Assembly: GCA_000380225.1 (NCBI GenBank)
Contig: KB904821.1
Span: 1,230,953-1,294,952, forward strand
Length of the DNA stretch: 64,000 bases
Direction of reading: 5' to 3'
Source: a filamentous cyanobacterium ESFC-1
Lineage (GTDB): Bacteria; Cyanobacteriota; Cyanobacteriia; Cyanobacteriales; Spirulinaceae
Positions 54,088 through 63,789 of this stretch are shown here, piece by piece. How positions within the stretch are numbered: position 1 is the stretch's first letter; the number at the start of each line of letters is the position of its first letter. The position numbers and the translations under genes are program-made. Below the pieces are notes generated by a model. That model did not search any database, was not told the DNA's origin, and saw nothing but the letters and a program-made list of their open reading frames with translations.

Positions 54088-56610
54088 ATGAGAAATCCGG
54101 CATTAAATGGCTCTAAGCAAACCCTTCCTGTTCGGTTGCCCCCATCTGATTCTTTGGGTAAAGATTATCGGCGATTGCATTGGATTTTGCAAAATACGAC
54201 AGAGGCATTTTTTTGTGTTAATTGTCGATGGGATTTTACTTTTATTAGTCCTCAAGCAGAAATTTTATTGGGTCAACCTGCAACAATCTTAACGGGTAAA
54301 AATCTTTGGCAAGAGTTTCCTGAAGCGCTCGGAACCGATTTTGAAAGAAACTACCGTCAAGCTGCTATCACTGGAAAAACGATTACTTTTGAGTCGTTTT
54401 ATCCGCCGTTTGATAATTGGTATGAAGTGCGAGCTTGTCCGATCGAAGATGAGCTTTTGGTGTGTTTTACAGAAATTAATTCGCGTAAACAACTTGAAGT
54501 TTCCTTAGAACAACTGAACGAACTCAACGAAAAACTTGAAGCTAAAGTTAAGGCGCGAACCACAGAATTACAACGGACAACCTTAGAACTCGAAGCGATT
54601 TTAGAAAATTCTCCAGCCGTCATTTATTTAAAAGATAAACAAGGCAAGTTTATACGAGTTAACCGGAAGTTTACAGAACTTTTTCAGCAAGAAAAAACTG
54701 AAATTTTAGGAAAAACCAATGGAGATTTATTTCCCCCAGAGGTTGCTCAAAACGTCGAGCGCAACGATCGTCATGTCATCGAGAATGGCTGCGCTCTAGA
54801 GTTTGAAGAAAAAGTTATTATTAACAACCAAAATCAGACTTATATTTCAGCTAAATTTCCGATTTTAGACCATTACGGTGAACCTTATGCCGTCTGTGGT
54901 ATTTCTACAAATATTACCGATCGCAAAGAAGCCGAAAACCGCTTGCGCGAAAGCGAGCAGCGCTATCAAACCCTAACCCAAGCTTCTCCGATTGGTGTGT
55001 ATTATACGGATGCGGTAGGGGATTGTTTGTACACCAACCAAGCTTGGTTAGACATTGCCGGATTGACCCCGGAACAAGCTCAAGGCCAAGGTTGGATCAA
55101 TGCCCTTCATCCCGAAGAGCGCGATCGCATTTTTGCCGAATGGTATAAAGCCACAGCCGAAAAGCGCCCTTTTCGGCTTGAATGTCGTTTTATGCGACCC
55201 AATGGTGAAGTTTCTTGGGTAATTAGTCAGGCGATCGCGGTCAACAATACTGAAGGAGATACGATCGGCTATGTTGGCACAATTACGGATATTAGCGATC
55301 GCAAAGAAACCGAAGCCCAACTGCAAATCCTGGCTCGCGATTTGCAACAAGCCCAACGCATTGCTCATATTGGTAACTGGGAGTATGATGTCGCTCGCGA
55401 AACCATTACTTGGTCAGAGGAAGTCTTTTGCATCTTTGGCCGTTCTCCCGCAGATGGCCATCCTGATGTGGCTGAAGTCCTCGCTTACTATCACCCCGAT
55501 GACCAACCCCGACTCCAAAACATCCTAGAACGCACGATATTGACCCAGGAACCCCAAGAAATCGAGTTAAGGATGTTTCGAGGTCACGACCAAGCTTTGC
55601 GGTACGTCTACGTCAAAGTCGAGGCAATTTGCAACGAAGCCGGAGAAACCGCCGCGTTGTTTGGCATTATGATGGATATTAGCGATCGCAAAACGATCCA
55701 ACTACGACTACAACAACAAACCCGCGACTTAGAAACCACCCTCCTCGAACTGCAACAAACCCAATCTCACCTAATCCAAAGCGAAAAAATGTCTTCTCTG
55801 GGTCAATTAGTCGCTGGAGTCGCTCACGAAATCAACAACCCGGTTAACTTCATTTTCGGTAATCTTGTTCATACTCAAGAGTACGCTGATAACCTCCTCG
55901 AAATTATCCAAGCCTATCAGCAATACTACCCTACCCCTCACCCCGAAATTATAGAATTAATCGAAGACATAGACTTAGAATTTCTCATCGAAGATTACCC
56001 TCGTTTGCTCAAATCGATGCAGGTGGGAACCGACCGCATTCGGGAAATTGTCGTATCTTTACGCAACTTCTCTCGCTTGGATGAAGCTGAAGTCAAAGCG
56101 GTTGATCTTCACGATGGCTTGGAAAACACCCTCATGATTTTGCAAAATCGGATTAAAGAAAAGCCAGAGCATCCAGCCGTTCAGATTATCAAAAATTATG
56201 ATGATTTACCACAAGTAGGTTGTTATCCCGGTCAACTGAATCAAGTATTTATGAACCTTATTGTTAATGCTTTAGATGCGTTTGAGAGCGTTAATAAAAA
56301 TCGCAGTTATGCTGAAATCAAGCAAAATCCTAATATCATCACCATCTCTACCCAAGTTTCTCGTCCGGGTTGGATTGCTATTTCGATTCAAGACAATGGT
56401 CCGGGGATAGAAGAAGCGGTTTGTCAACGTATTTTCGATCCCTTTTTCACGACTAAACCGGTGGGTAAAGGTACGGGTTTAGGGCTGTCTATTAGTTATA
56501 AAATTGTTACCGAACGTCATGAAGGTCAGCTTTCTTGTCACTCCAAACCCGAAGGAGGGACAGAGTTTATCGTTGAGATTCCTCAGTTTCAAGCAGGAAT
56601 GAATGATTGA
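54088..56610 (+). CDS. Multi-PAS sensor histidine kinase
   Basis: The 840-residue kinase has four PAS-type domains: LHWILQNTTEAFFCVNCRWD (about 29-135), LEAILENSPAVIYLKDKQGK (about 170-280), RYQTLTQASPIGVYYTDAVG (about 290-405) and ARDLQQAQRIAHIGNWEYDV (about 420-530). A coiled coil and HisKA with EKMSSLGQLVAGVAHEINNP (His phosphorylated) follow, then the ATPase domain with NLIVNALDAFE, QDNGPGIEE, IFDPFFTTKPVG and GTGLGLSISYKI. It is soluble, with no transmembrane helix. It is convergent with the next kinase; the coding ends overlap by 44 bases. Confidence 0.88.
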   Translation: MRNPALNGSKQTLPVRLPPSDSLGKDYRRLHWILQNTTEAFFCVNCRWDFTFISPQAEILLGQPATILTGKNLWQEFPEALGTDFERNYRQAAITGKTITFESFYPPFDNWYEVRACPIEDELLVCFTEINSRKQLEVSLEQLNELNEKLEAKVKARTTELQRTTLELEAILENSPAVIYLKDKQGKFIRVNRKFTELFQQEKTEILGKTNGDLFPPEVAQNVERNDRHVIENGCALEFEEKVIINNQNQTYISAKFPILDHYGEPYAVCGISTNITDRKEAENRLRESEQRYQTLTQASPIGVYYTDAVGDCLYTNQAWLDIAGLTPEQAQGQGWINALHPEERDRIFAEWYKATAEKRPFRLECRFMRPNGEVSWVISQAIAVNNTEGDTIGYVGTITDISDRKETEAQLQILARDLQQAQRIAHIGNWEYDVARETITWSEEVFCIFGRSPADGHPDVAEVLAYYHPDDQPRLQNILERTILTQEPQEIELRMFRGHDQALRYVYVKVEAICNEAGETAALFGIMMDISDRKTIQLRLQQQTRDLETTLLELQQTQSHLIQSEKMSSLGQLVAGVAHEINNPVNFIFGNLVHTQEYADNLLEIIQAYQQYYPTPHPEIIELIEDIDLEFLIEDYPRLLKSMQVGTDRIREIVVSLRNFSRLDEAEVKAVDLHDGLENTLMILQNRIKEKPEHPAVQIIKNYDDLPQVGCYPGQLNQVFMNLIVNALDAFESVNKNRSYAEIKQNPNIITISTQVSRPGWIAISIQDNGPGIEEAVCQRIFDPFFTTKPVGKGTGLGLSISYKIVTERHEGQLSCHSKPEGGTEFIVEIPQFQAGMND

Positions 56611-58243
56611 CTTGATCTCCCAGTTGACAAGGTAGGGTAAAGGCAAAAATGCTGCCTTGTCCTGGGGTACTTTCGACCCCAATTGAACTGTTATGTTGCT
56701 TAATAATTTCGCGACAAATGGTTAGACCCAAACCTGTTCCTCCTTTTTGTTGCGAATCGGCGGGTTCGACTTGTTGAAAACGCTCGAAAATCGTGTTAAG
56801 TTTAGGTTCAGGAATCCCCCGACCGCGATCGCAAACTTGAAAAATACATTGTCCTTCTCGGTCTAAAATCACTCGTAGCGTGACACCAGCATCCGGGGTG
56901 GAAAACTTAATCGCGTTGCTCATTAAGTTGGTCAGGGCTTGCAGAATGCGATCGCGATCGGCCCAAATTAACATATCTGGATATTCAATACAGGAATTTA
57001 ATGTAATCGTAGCTTGCTCGGCTACAGGCTGCATCATTTCAATGGCATCGGCTAAAATATCTTTAGCTTTCCACCATTGTTTATTCATTTTTACTTTGCC
57101 TGATTCAATTCGTTCTAAGTTTAAAATATCGTTGATTAAACGAATAAGGCGATCGGTATTGTTCGCGGCAATATTAAGCAACTGTTGAACTTGAGGAGAA
57201 AAGGGTTCGAGTTTTCCCGAAGCGAGTAGTTTAATCGAACCTTGAATAGAAGTTAGGGGAGTGCGGAGTTCGTGACTTGCGATAGAAAGTAACTGATCTT
57301 TTTGCAATTCTAAGGCTTTTTGTTGTTGTTGATGGCGATCGGTGGTAATATATTGACCTAAACTTTTCGCCATCATTTCTACGATTTCTATTTCCCACCG
57401 TTCTAGAGGCTGCTCTTCTGATACTTGGGTGGCAAAAACCAAGATTCCATAAGGACTATCTCCCAGCCCAATGGGGGTACTAATCCGGGGGGAAAATGAG
57501 TTTTTTTGAGGGGTTTGAAGCAGATTGATCTGGGGATAAACCTGTGTCGATTGAGCCACCACCACAGTTTGACAGCTTTGTTCGAGTACAATGCGATCGC
57601 CCACTTGATAGCCGGGTGCAGTTTCTCTGGCTGCTACAATTTCAATATCTTTTCGATCGAAGCGGCCAATCCAACCACTTGATAAGTTTAACATCCGGCA
57701 GCCCGTTTTTAAATAGTCTTTAAAAATTGCTTCGATATCTTGATAAAATGTTGTATTTAAGCGATGTAATTCTTTGAGGCGATCGCTAAAATTTTGTAAT
57801 TGTAAATTACTATCAGTCAGTTGAGTATTTTGAATTTTGAGTTGCTTTTTAGCGTTTTGTAGTCGCAGTTGATTTTCGATACGAGCCAAGACTTCTTCTC
57901 TTAAAAAAGGCTTGACAATATAATCTGCTGCACCCAAAGAAAAAGCCGAAAGCAAATTTTTCTTGTCTTTACTAGCCGTCAAAAAAATAACCGGAATTTC
58001 CTGGGTTTTAGGATTCGTTTTAACGGCTTCGCAAACTTGCAAACCATCCATTTCCGGCATCATCAAATCTAGTAAAATCAAATCAGGCTTCGCTGTCTTT
58101 AAGCGTTCTAAAGCTTGCCTACCATTATTAGCAAAGGTAGTTTCATACCCCTTTTGATCTAAAAAATCTCCAAGAACGGTTAAATTTTGTACCAGATCGT
58201 CAACAATTAAAATCAAAAAATCTTCTGGTTGAAACACGCACAT
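56567..58243 (-). CDS. Hybrid response regulator - GAF - histidine kinase
   Basis: From the ATG at 58243 (a TTG 45 bases earlier is also in frame) the protein has about 558 residues. A receiver comes first (LILIVDDLVQNLT, Asp in LILLDLMMPEMDGLQ, Lys in YIVKPFLREE). A coiled coil and a GAF-like domain (about 160-300) follow, then HisKA SIASHELRTPLTSIQGSIKL and the ATPase domain with NLMSNAIKFS, CDRGRGIPEP and GGTGLGLTICRE. The receiver at the N-terminus suggests input from another kinase. It is convergent with the PAS kinase, overlapping its coding end. Confidence 0.87.
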   Translation of the reverse strand: MCVFQPEDFLILIVDDLVQNLTVLGDFLDQKGYETTFANNGRQALERLKTAKPDLILLDLMMPEMDGLQVCEAVKTNPKTQEIPVIFLTASKDKKNLLSAFSLGAADYIVKPFLREEVLARIENQLRLQNAKKQLKIQNTQLTDSNLQLQNFSDRLKELHRLNTTFYQDIEAIFKDYLKTGCRMLNLSSGWIGRFDRKDIEIVAARETAPGYQVGDRIVLEQSCQTVVVAQSTQVYPQINLLQTPQKNSFSPRISTPIGLGDSPYGILVFATQVSEEQPLERWEIEIVEMMAKSLGQYITTDRHQQQQKALELQKDQLLSIASHELRTPLTSIQGSIKLLASGKLEPFSPQVQQLLNIAANNTDRLIRLINDILNLERIESGKVKMNKQWWKAKDILADAIEMMQPVAEQATITLNSCIEYPDMLIWADRDRILQALTNLMSNAIKFSTPDAGVTLRVILDREGQCIFQVCDRGRGIPEPKLNTIFERFQQVEPADSQQKGGTGLGLTICREIIKQHNSSIGVESTPGQGSIFAFTLPCQLGDQVNHSFLLETEESQR

Positions 58244-58397
58244 TTGCTTAAAACATAAGTATTTTGTATAAATATACCCAAATTCCAACTCTCATGCTGT
58301 TCATCGCGTTTTAACTTTAGGTATAGTCTATGACCATTAAAAGTTCGTCTCAGAATCATAGCAAGCGATCGCTCTTTGTAATGACAAATAGCCTTAT

Positions 58398-58442
58398 CCT
58401 TGCCTAACTCAATCTTAACAACTGAGAGTTAGGGGAGCAAGG
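58398..58442. other. Hairpin in long intergenic stretch
   Basis: CCTTGC-CTAACTC (58398-58410) pairs with GAGTTAG-(GGGA)-GCAAGG (58426-58442), 13 pairs with one bulge. It lies in a 390-base gap without genes between the hybrid kinase and tRNA-Gly. It may be a small RNA, a leader structure or a repeat. The rest of the gap is AT-rich with nothing recognised. Confidence 0.4.
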
Positions 58443-58634
58443 AAAAAGAAAAGACGTTTTAGCCAGCAAACAACAGTACAGACATCAAAACATCTTCAAA
58501 CTATCTTAAATCCAAGTCCTATGATTGATAAAATGCTAAAAACCACCCCCTTCTTTTTCCCATTCAGGGTAAAATAAAGGGAATTTCGCGTCATAACTTG
58601 CTTGAATAAGTCAAACAATTAAAAACTGAAACCA

Positions 58635-58705
58635 AGCGGGCAGCGGGAATCGAACCCGCATCAACAGCTTGGAAGGCTGTGGTTTTACCACTAAACTATG
58701 CCCGC
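58635..58705 (-). tRNA. tRNA-Gly (UCC)
   Basis: The 71-base cloverleaf reads on the minus strand: acceptor GCGGGCA/TGCCCGC (7 pairs), D-arm AGTTTAGTGGTAAAAC, anticodon stem ACAGC/GCTGT with loop CTTCCAA and anticodon TCC, and a T-arm GCGGG-TTCGATT-CCCGC. Discriminator T. CCA is not encoded. Confidence 0.96.
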
Positions 58706-58826
58706 AATTCAAGCCATATACTAGACTAACATACCCTCTGCTCGCAGTCAATATAAATGAACAGAGAAGCAATTTTAATCGACTGAGGGATGGGGGAAAA
58801 CAAGACGCACAAACAACCCCTCTCAA

Positions 58827-60005
58827 TCAATAATCATTCATGGGACTCAAAGTTAATTGAATCACATAATCTTGCACCACAGGCTGACCTTCCATATAAC
58901 TTGGCTCAAATTGCCATTGTGCTAAAATTGCTTGAGCTAGGCTTTCTGCTTGACTAGGAGAGAGATTTCCCTGTAAAACTTCGGTAAACTGCGGCTCTAC
59001 AGTTGCTTTTCCGTCAATTTCAATAATAATCACAGTTTCTAAGCGAACAACACCATCCAGATTAATCCCCAACGGCGTTAAATAATTAATACGCTCTAAC
59101 TGCTTTTCCGTTTGTCGAATTTGAGCAGCTTGACTAATCACATCTCCTGTCCATCCCCGACGCATTTCCCCGACTTGCACCTCAAAATAATTCTGGGTTG
59201 TGGGAGAAGGTTGTGGTGTGGGTAGGGGTGTGGGTGTTGGATTCGGTGTCGGTGACGCTTGCGGATTCGGTGTGGGTGTCGGTGTTGGATTCGGTGTTGG
59301 TGATGGATTCGGTGTCGGTGATGGATTCGGTGTTGGTGTCGGTGTTGGATTCGGTGTCGGTGACGCTTGCGGATTAGCTGTGGGTGTTGGATTCGGTGTC
59401 GGTGATGGATTCGGTGACGCTTGCGGATTGGGTGTCGGTGTTGGATTCGGTGTCGGTGTGGGTGATGGATTCGGTGTGGGTGTCGGATTGGGTGACGCTT
59501 GCGGATTAGCTTTGGGTGTCCGATTAGGTGTCGGTGATGGATTCGGTGTCGGTGACGCTTGCGTTTTGGGTGTTGATGTTGGATTCGGTGAAGGAGACGC
59601 TTGCGGTTTGGGTGTGGGTGTCGGATTCGGTGTGGGTTGAGACGAAGCGAGAGAAGGAAGTTTTGCCGGAATTTGAGACTTTTGACTCGTTGGGGTTGGT
59701 GTCGGAGTCTCTTGAGAAATGGGAGACGGTGCTACCGCAGTTGTGTCAGGAGTCGGTTTTTGAGCCGAGACAGGGGTTCGATCCTCAGTTGTAATAAATT
59801 CTATCGGAAAGGCGCGATCGCGAGCAACAGCCTCATTTTTGGGGGGCTGCATCACAATGACCACTCGTTGATAATAAATCCAAATGCCCACCCCCATCAG
59901 ATGTAGAATGCCTGAAGCTAAAATCGCCAGCAGCCACATTTGCCAAGAATCCGTAGAAGATTGAGCCAAAAGCGGTTTAACAGGTTGTGGCAAAGATTTA
60001 GTCAT
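58827..60005 (-). CDS. TonB-like energy transducer with very long Pro-Thr-Asn linker
   Basis: The 392-residue protein has one N-terminal transmembrane helix ([20 protein letters not shown], about 23-44) with a short cytoplasmic start. A periplasmic linker of about 200 residues follows, made almost wholly of [11 protein letters not shown] and PQASPNP units. The C-terminus (about 275-392) looks like a TonB_C domain ([37 protein letters not shown]). TonB spans the periplasm to pass proton-motive energy to outer-membrane receptors; the C-terminal domain binds their TonB box. No ExbB/ExbD or receptor gene is adjacent. The DNA of the linker is a minisatellite. Confidence 0.75.
   Translation of the reverse strand: MTKSLPQPVKPLLAQSSTDSWQMWLLAILASGILHLMGVGIWIYYQRVVIVMQPPKNEAVARDRAFPIEFITTEDRTPVSAQKPTPDTTAVAPSPISQETPTPTPTSQKSQIPAKLPSLASSQPTPNPTPTPKPQASPSPNPTSTPKTQASPTPNPSPTPNRTPKANPQASPNPTPTPNPSPTPTPNPTPTPNPQASPNPSPTPNPTPTANPQASPTPNPTPTPTPNPSPTPNPSPTPNPTPTPTPNPQASPTPNPTPTPLPTPQPSPTTQNYFEVQVGEMRRGWTGDVISQAAQIRQTEKQLERINYLTPLGINLDGVVRLETVIIIEIDGKATVEPQFTEVLQGNLSPSQAESLAQAILAQWQFEPSYMEGQPVVQDYVIQLTLSPMNDY
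59206..59640. repeat. Minisatellite coding for the PTPNP linker
   Basis: The plus strand is built of GGTGT-(C/T/G)-GG and GATGGATTC / GACGCTTGCGGATT units: GGTGTCGGTGTTGGATTCGG-type hexamers interspersed with GACGCTTGC (coding for QAS). The repeat is internal to the TonB-like gene and keeps the reading frame. Such repeats change length by slippage or recombination. Confidence 0.85.
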
Positions 60006-60116
60006 CGGTAGGAAACAAAGGAGATGCAGTGTCCTTGCTTCTTCGGAGTTGCGGCCACCCCATCAGGATTCTTTCTATACTAGAAGCGGAATTAAAGACA
60101 CAATCGAGGAGAATCA

Positions 60117-60479
60117 ATGGCCGCAGAATTTAAGCACGTCATGTTGATGGTAGAAAACATCGACGCAACCGTGAAATTTTACAACGAAGGTTTGGGATTA
60201 CCGATCAAAATGCAAAGTCCCGGTTGGGCTGAGTTAGACGCAAATGGTACAACCATTGCCCTTCACTTTGCCCAAAGTTCAGCCGAAACCGGTCACTCTC
60301 CGATTTTAAGCTTTCATGTGGACGATGTGTACAAAGCCCTTGAAAAGTTAGAAAGCTTAGGGGCTAAACTCGAAGGCAGAGTCCGCGAGCCTTCTTTCGG
60401 GAAAGTGGCCGCAGTGCGATCGCCCGATGGTCATCTTTTGAGTTTACTACAACCGGTAGCCGTCACCGCCAACGCTTAA
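60117..60479 (+). CDS. VOC-superfamily (glyoxalase-like) protein
   Basis: This 120-residue protein has the two beta-alpha-beta-beta-beta modules of the vicinal oxygen chelate family: FKHVMLMVENIDATVKFYNE, then PGWAELDANGTTIALHFAQS in module 1, and PILSFHVDDVYKALEKLESL and FGKVAAVRSPDGHLLSLLQP in module 2. Metal-binding His and Glu positions are partly present (His in KHVML, Glu in AELDANG). It could be a glyoxalase, a bleomycin-resistance-like or another ligand-binding protein. Its end overlaps the next gene's end by four bases. Confidence 0.8.
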   Translation: MAAEFKHVMLMVENIDATVKFYNEGLGLPIKMQSPGWAELDANGTTIALHFAQSSAETGHSPILSFHVDDVYKALEKLESLGAKLEGRVREPSFGKVAAVRSPDGHLLSLLQPVAVTANA

Positions 60480-61627
60480 AATAAAGGCACGGTTAAACCT
60501 TGTAGGGGTTGGGTGGCTTCGGTTTCCTTGAGTCCTTTTCCTTGAATCAGGGTTTCAAAGCCCCCCAATCCTGTCGGGTCCATCAGTTGATGTAGAGCAT
60601 CTCGGCGTTGTAAAATTTGCTCAACCCCAAACTGGCCGCTGGATAAAGCATTCAGTTTTTCCCCCAATCCCAAAGCCATCAGAAACATTGCTTGTTTGGT
60701 TTGACCCAGAGTTTCTAAGCCGTACTGCTGGCCGTAGTGCTGCAAAGCGGTAAAATTAACATGAGCCGTGATATCTTGCTGACCCAGGTTGATGTAGGGA
60801 TTGTTGTGACGGCGGTGTTGGTAGTAACATTGCAATGTACCGCGCGATCGCTCTCGGTTGTAATAGCGCGTTGCAGAGTAGCCATAATCAATCGTGATTA
60901 AATAACCTTTTTGCAGCTTTTTGGCCACCGTTTCCAACCAAGAAATTGCCGCCAAATTCACTTCAGTTTGATAAGGTTTCGCATAATCCGGTGCCAGTAA
61001 ATCAACCCCCATCTCTTGAAAATATTGAGCTAATTGTGGCGTAGAAAGTTCTCCGGTAATTTCAGTCAATCCGGCTTCAGTTTCAGTTACATAAACTTCC
61101 TTTAATTCCCCATCTTCAACTCTGACTTGATGCACCGGAAAAGCATCAACCAATTCATTCGCAAAACAACAGCCAACCATACTATTATCTTCAATCTCCG
61201 ACCAGGTTTTCCACTGTACCGGATAACCCTTTAAAACCTCTTTTTGCCGCCGAATCAAAGCCGGAGATTCTTCAACAATCCAGTATTCAAGCCTAGAATA
61301 AAAAACAGGATATCGACCTTCCACCGCCTTTAAAATATCCAAAGCCAAATCCCCTAAACCCGCCCCCATTTCCAATAAAATAAACGGCTGAGGCTGGCTC
61401 AAACATTCCCACATCTGGGCAAACTGAACCGCCAGCAAATCGCCCAAATCTGCCCCCAGAGACACAGAAGTAAAGAAATCGCCCCCGGCCCCAATTTCGA
61501 CATTGCCGCCGCTATAGTACCCCAAATCCGGATGATACAGCGCCAAATCCATGAACTCAGCAAACGAAATTTTGTTTTGAGGCGAATGGGTAATGCGATC
61601 GCGAATAACCTGCACCAATTGGCTCAT
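60476..61627 (-). CDS. MidA/NDUFAF7-family SAM-dependent methyltransferase (DUF185)
   Basis: The 383-residue protein begins MSQLVQVIRDRITHSPQNKI and contains the family core: ISFAEFMDLALYHPDLGYYSGG, GGDFFTSVSLGADLGDLLAV, the SAM-binding FILLEMGAGLGDLALDIL, ANELVDAFPVHQV, and ITIDYGYSATRYYNRERSRG with HVNFTAL. Mitochondrial NDUFAF7 methylates an Arg of complex I; in cyanobacteria the related complex is NDH-1, but the target is not known. It shares a run of the minus strand with a small membrane protein gene eight bases upstream and is probably in one operon with it. Confidence 0.88.
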   Translation of the reverse strand: MSQLVQVIRDRITHSPQNKISFAEFMDLALYHPDLGYYSGGNVEIGAGGDFFTSVSLGADLGDLLAVQFAQMWECLSQPQPFILLEMGAGLGDLALDILKAVEGRYPVFYSRLEYWIVEESPALIRRQKEVLKGYPVQWKTWSEIEDNSMVGCCFANELVDAFPVHQVRVEDGELKEVYVTETEAGLTEITGELSTPQLAQYFQEMGVDLLAPDYAKPYQTEVNLAAISWLETVAKKLQKGYLITIDYGYSATRYYNRERSRGTLQCYYQHRRHNNPYINLGQQDITAHVNFTALQHYGQQYGLETLGQTKQAMFLMALGLGEKLNALSSGQFGVEQILQRRDALHQLMDPTGLGGFETLIQGKGLKETEATQPLQGLTVPLF

Positions 61628-61635
61628 AGAAAATC

Positions 61636-61953
61636 TTAAATCACTAAAGAACTAAACGCAATCAAACTAACCAATAAAATCAAGACAATTGCACCCATAA
61701 AAACTGCCGTGGGTGTAACCTGCGGTTGCCGACCATAACCATGAGTTTCCCGTATCAACAAAGACACAGAAGCCCCCAAACAGTAACACAAACTCAAAAT
61801 AAAATAAGGCCACTGCTCCAACCCCTGCCAAGTGAAGATCAGAAAAAGCAACAACAAAATTGCTAAAATCAGCATAATCGCTTCAACCACTCGCGGTGGA
61901 TTTTGCTGACAAGCTTGCTGAAAATTGTTATACCAACGTTGCCAAAATCTCAT
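61636..61953 (-). CDS. Small membrane protein of unknown function
   Basis: The ATG at 61953 gives 105 residues (MRFWQRWYNNFQQACQQNPP...); the frame is open to a GTG at 61989. Three hydrophobic segments are visible (about VVEAIMLILAILLLLFLIF, PYFILSLCYCLGASVSLLI and TAVFMGAIVLILLVSLIAFS), so it is a polytopic membrane protein. A related gene often lies next to the methyltransferase in cyanobacteria, as here with eight bases between. The role is unknown. Confidence 0.6.
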   Translation of the reverse strand: MRFWQRWYNNFQQACQQNPPRVVEAIMLILAILLLLFLIFTWQGLEQWPYFILSLCYCLGASVSLLIRETHGYGRQPQVTPTAVFMGAIVLILLVSLIAFSSLVI

Positions 61954-62121
61954 AAAAACTTTAATCCCCTGGGTTATGTTCCCCTCCACTTGGCATCCGT
62001 CTCCCTTTCATTCCTTCACACAAGAAAACTTCAATAAACTTCGGCTCTACCCTACAATGACTGAAGTGTAGCGCAAGAGCAATTATCCGTGCATCTACGT
62101 TCTGATGGTGTAAATATAACT

Positions 62122-62814
62122 ATGACCGACGATCAACAGCTTAGTTTATTCAACTCCGAATCTGATTCTACCCCGAACCCCCAACAAAAAGACCGCATCC
62201 CCACCGATGCCAATATTCCCATTCCCCCCCAGACCTACGCCAGCCTAGAAGAACTCATCCCCCACTGTCAAAGCTGCGAACGTTGCGGTCTCAGTGAAAG
62301 TCGCACCCATGCCGTAATCGGTCGCGGCAATCCCCACGCTGATATCATGATTATTGGTGAAGGCCCCGGCCGACAAGAAGACGAACAAGGCCTACCCTTC
62401 GTGGGTCGGTCGGGTCAACTCCTCGAAAAAATCCTCGCGTCCGTCAAACTCGACACCCAAAACGACATTTATATCGCCAACGTGGTCAAATGTCGTCCCC
62501 CTGATAATCGTACCCCCCTCGCTCCCGAAGTCAAAGCTTGTAAACCCTATCTCCTCGAACAAATTCGCCTGATTGACCCGAAAATTATCTTATTTACGGG
62601 TGCAACAGCCCTCAAAACCCTCACCGGAGAGAAAAAAGCCATCAGCAAAGTTCGGGGTCAATGGCTAGAATGGAATCAGTTGCTGTGCATGGCAATTTTC
62701 CATCCGGCTTATCTTCTGCGGAATCCCTCGCGGGAGAAAGGAAGTCCGAAATGGTTAATGTGGCAAGATATCCAAGCCGTCCGCGATAAACTTGACGAAT
62801 TGCGCTCTGTGTAG
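62122..62814 (+). CDS. Family 4 uracil-DNA glycosylase (Fe-S)
   Basis: The enzyme removes uracil from DNA. From the ATG at 62122 it has 230 residues; a GTG 33 bases earlier is in frame. Motif 1 is GEGPGRQEDEQGLPFVGRSG, motif 2 is HPAYLLRNP. The four [4Fe-4S] cysteines are seen in HCQSCERCGLSES, VVKCRPPDNR and VKACKPYL. The protein has an N-terminal disordered tail of about 50 residues (SLFNSESDSTPNPQQKDR), which is longer than usual. Confidence 0.9.
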   Translation: MTDDQQLSLFNSESDSTPNPQQKDRIPTDANIPIPPQTYASLEELIPHCQSCERCGLSESRTHAVIGRGNPHADIMIIGEGPGRQEDEQGLPFVGRSGQLLEKILASVKLDTQNDIYIANVVKCRPPDNRTPLAPEVKACKPYLLEQIRLIDPKIILFTGATALKTLTGEKKAISKVRGQWLEWNQLLCMAIFHPAYLLRNPSREKGSPKWLMWQDIQAVRDKLDELRSV

Positions 62815-63000
62815 TTTTGCGATTCCCTCCCCCAACTTCAAAAAACCGTTGTAGCTCTACCGCTTCATGTTTTGATTTATCCGGTCGCGATTTTTCCCAT
62901 TCAACCCCAATAACGGACTGCGGTCGTCTGAGAAAATTCACCCCACATTATTGATACCCGATTAAAGCAACCAAGCTGATAGAGCAAACGGAATAAGGCC

Positions 63001-63786
63001 ATGGAACTCGATGTTATTTCCTTGGGAACCGAGACAACCCAAGTAGACCAAATGTTAGACAAACTGCCGCAGGAAGCCAAAAACTGGGCAGAAAAGCTGC
63101 CTTGGCAAGAACGCCGTTATTTGTTATCCCTGTGCTATTTACTGTTGGGTGCATCTCCAGAAGTTCAGGGTCACTTCTTAGATGAATATACCGCCGATGG
63201 TATTATCGCCAAAATCATCCAAGATTACGACACCCAAGCCAAAGTTCAACGCCATCTCGAAAGCTTCCACATCGATACCCGACTCACGCCTCCTTTTTTA
63301 CGAGCTTATATTCGTCAGTTCTATATCCACTCAGCCCAGGATGTACGCTGTCAGCCCGAAAAATACCTCGAATCGGCGTTGCGCTTGGTGATTAGCCCAG
63401 AAGAAAAAACCTATGTTTTAAACTATATCTTGGGCTTTGAAGTCATCAAAATGATGTTTCAAATGAGCTGGCTGCAACACGAACGCTTGTATTTATTGCA
63501 AACCAACCAAGAAGACTTTTTCTACACCTACATCAAACCCATCCAATACGCTCACAAACTCAACGGCATTGTCAATCCTCGGGATAAAAATTTGTTTTTT
63601 GCTCAACGGAATTACTTTGTCAAAGTTCCCCAAATCGGTCAGAAAAAGTTAGTCGAGTTGGTCATGGCCACTTTTACCACTGATACCGTCAGCCAATTAG
63701 GATTTTCGATTGTACGCAATCTCCATCCCTTTCCCTTCGACTACGATTACATTTATAAACCGGAGTCCGAGCCTTCTTTTCAGTAA
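63001..63786 (+). CDS. Conserved cyanobacterial protein of unknown function
   Basis: The 261-residue protein is soluble with helical segments (AKNWAEKLPWQERRYLLSLC, DEYTADGIIAKIIQDYDTQA, YIRQFYIHSAQDVRCQPEKY, YVLNYILGFEVIKMMFQMSW). Homologues are widespread in cyanobacteria and some databases carry a transferred 'cobyrinic acid diamide synthase' name, but no nucleotide-binding or CobB/CobQ motif is visible, so that name is not used. The gene has AAGGCC just before the ATG, and a 186-base leader after the UDG gene. Confidence 0.6.
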   Translation: MELDVISLGTETTQVDQMLDKLPQEAKNWAEKLPWQERRYLLSLCYLLLGASPEVQGHFLDEYTADGIIAKIIQDYDTQAKVQRHLESFHIDTRLTPPFLRAYIRQFYIHSAQDVRCQPEKYLESALRLVISPEEKTYVLNYILGFEVIKMMFQMSWLQHERLYLLQTNQEDFFYTYIKPIQYAHKLNGIVNPRDKNLFFAQRNYFVKVPQIGQKKLVELVMATFTTDTVSQLGFSIVRNLHPFPFDYDYIYKPESEPSFQ

Positions 63787-63789
63787 TCT

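Noticed and set aside
59200..59640. 146-residue Gly-Val open frame on the plus strand
   Set aside because: It is the antisense of the repeat-coded linker of the TonB-like gene.
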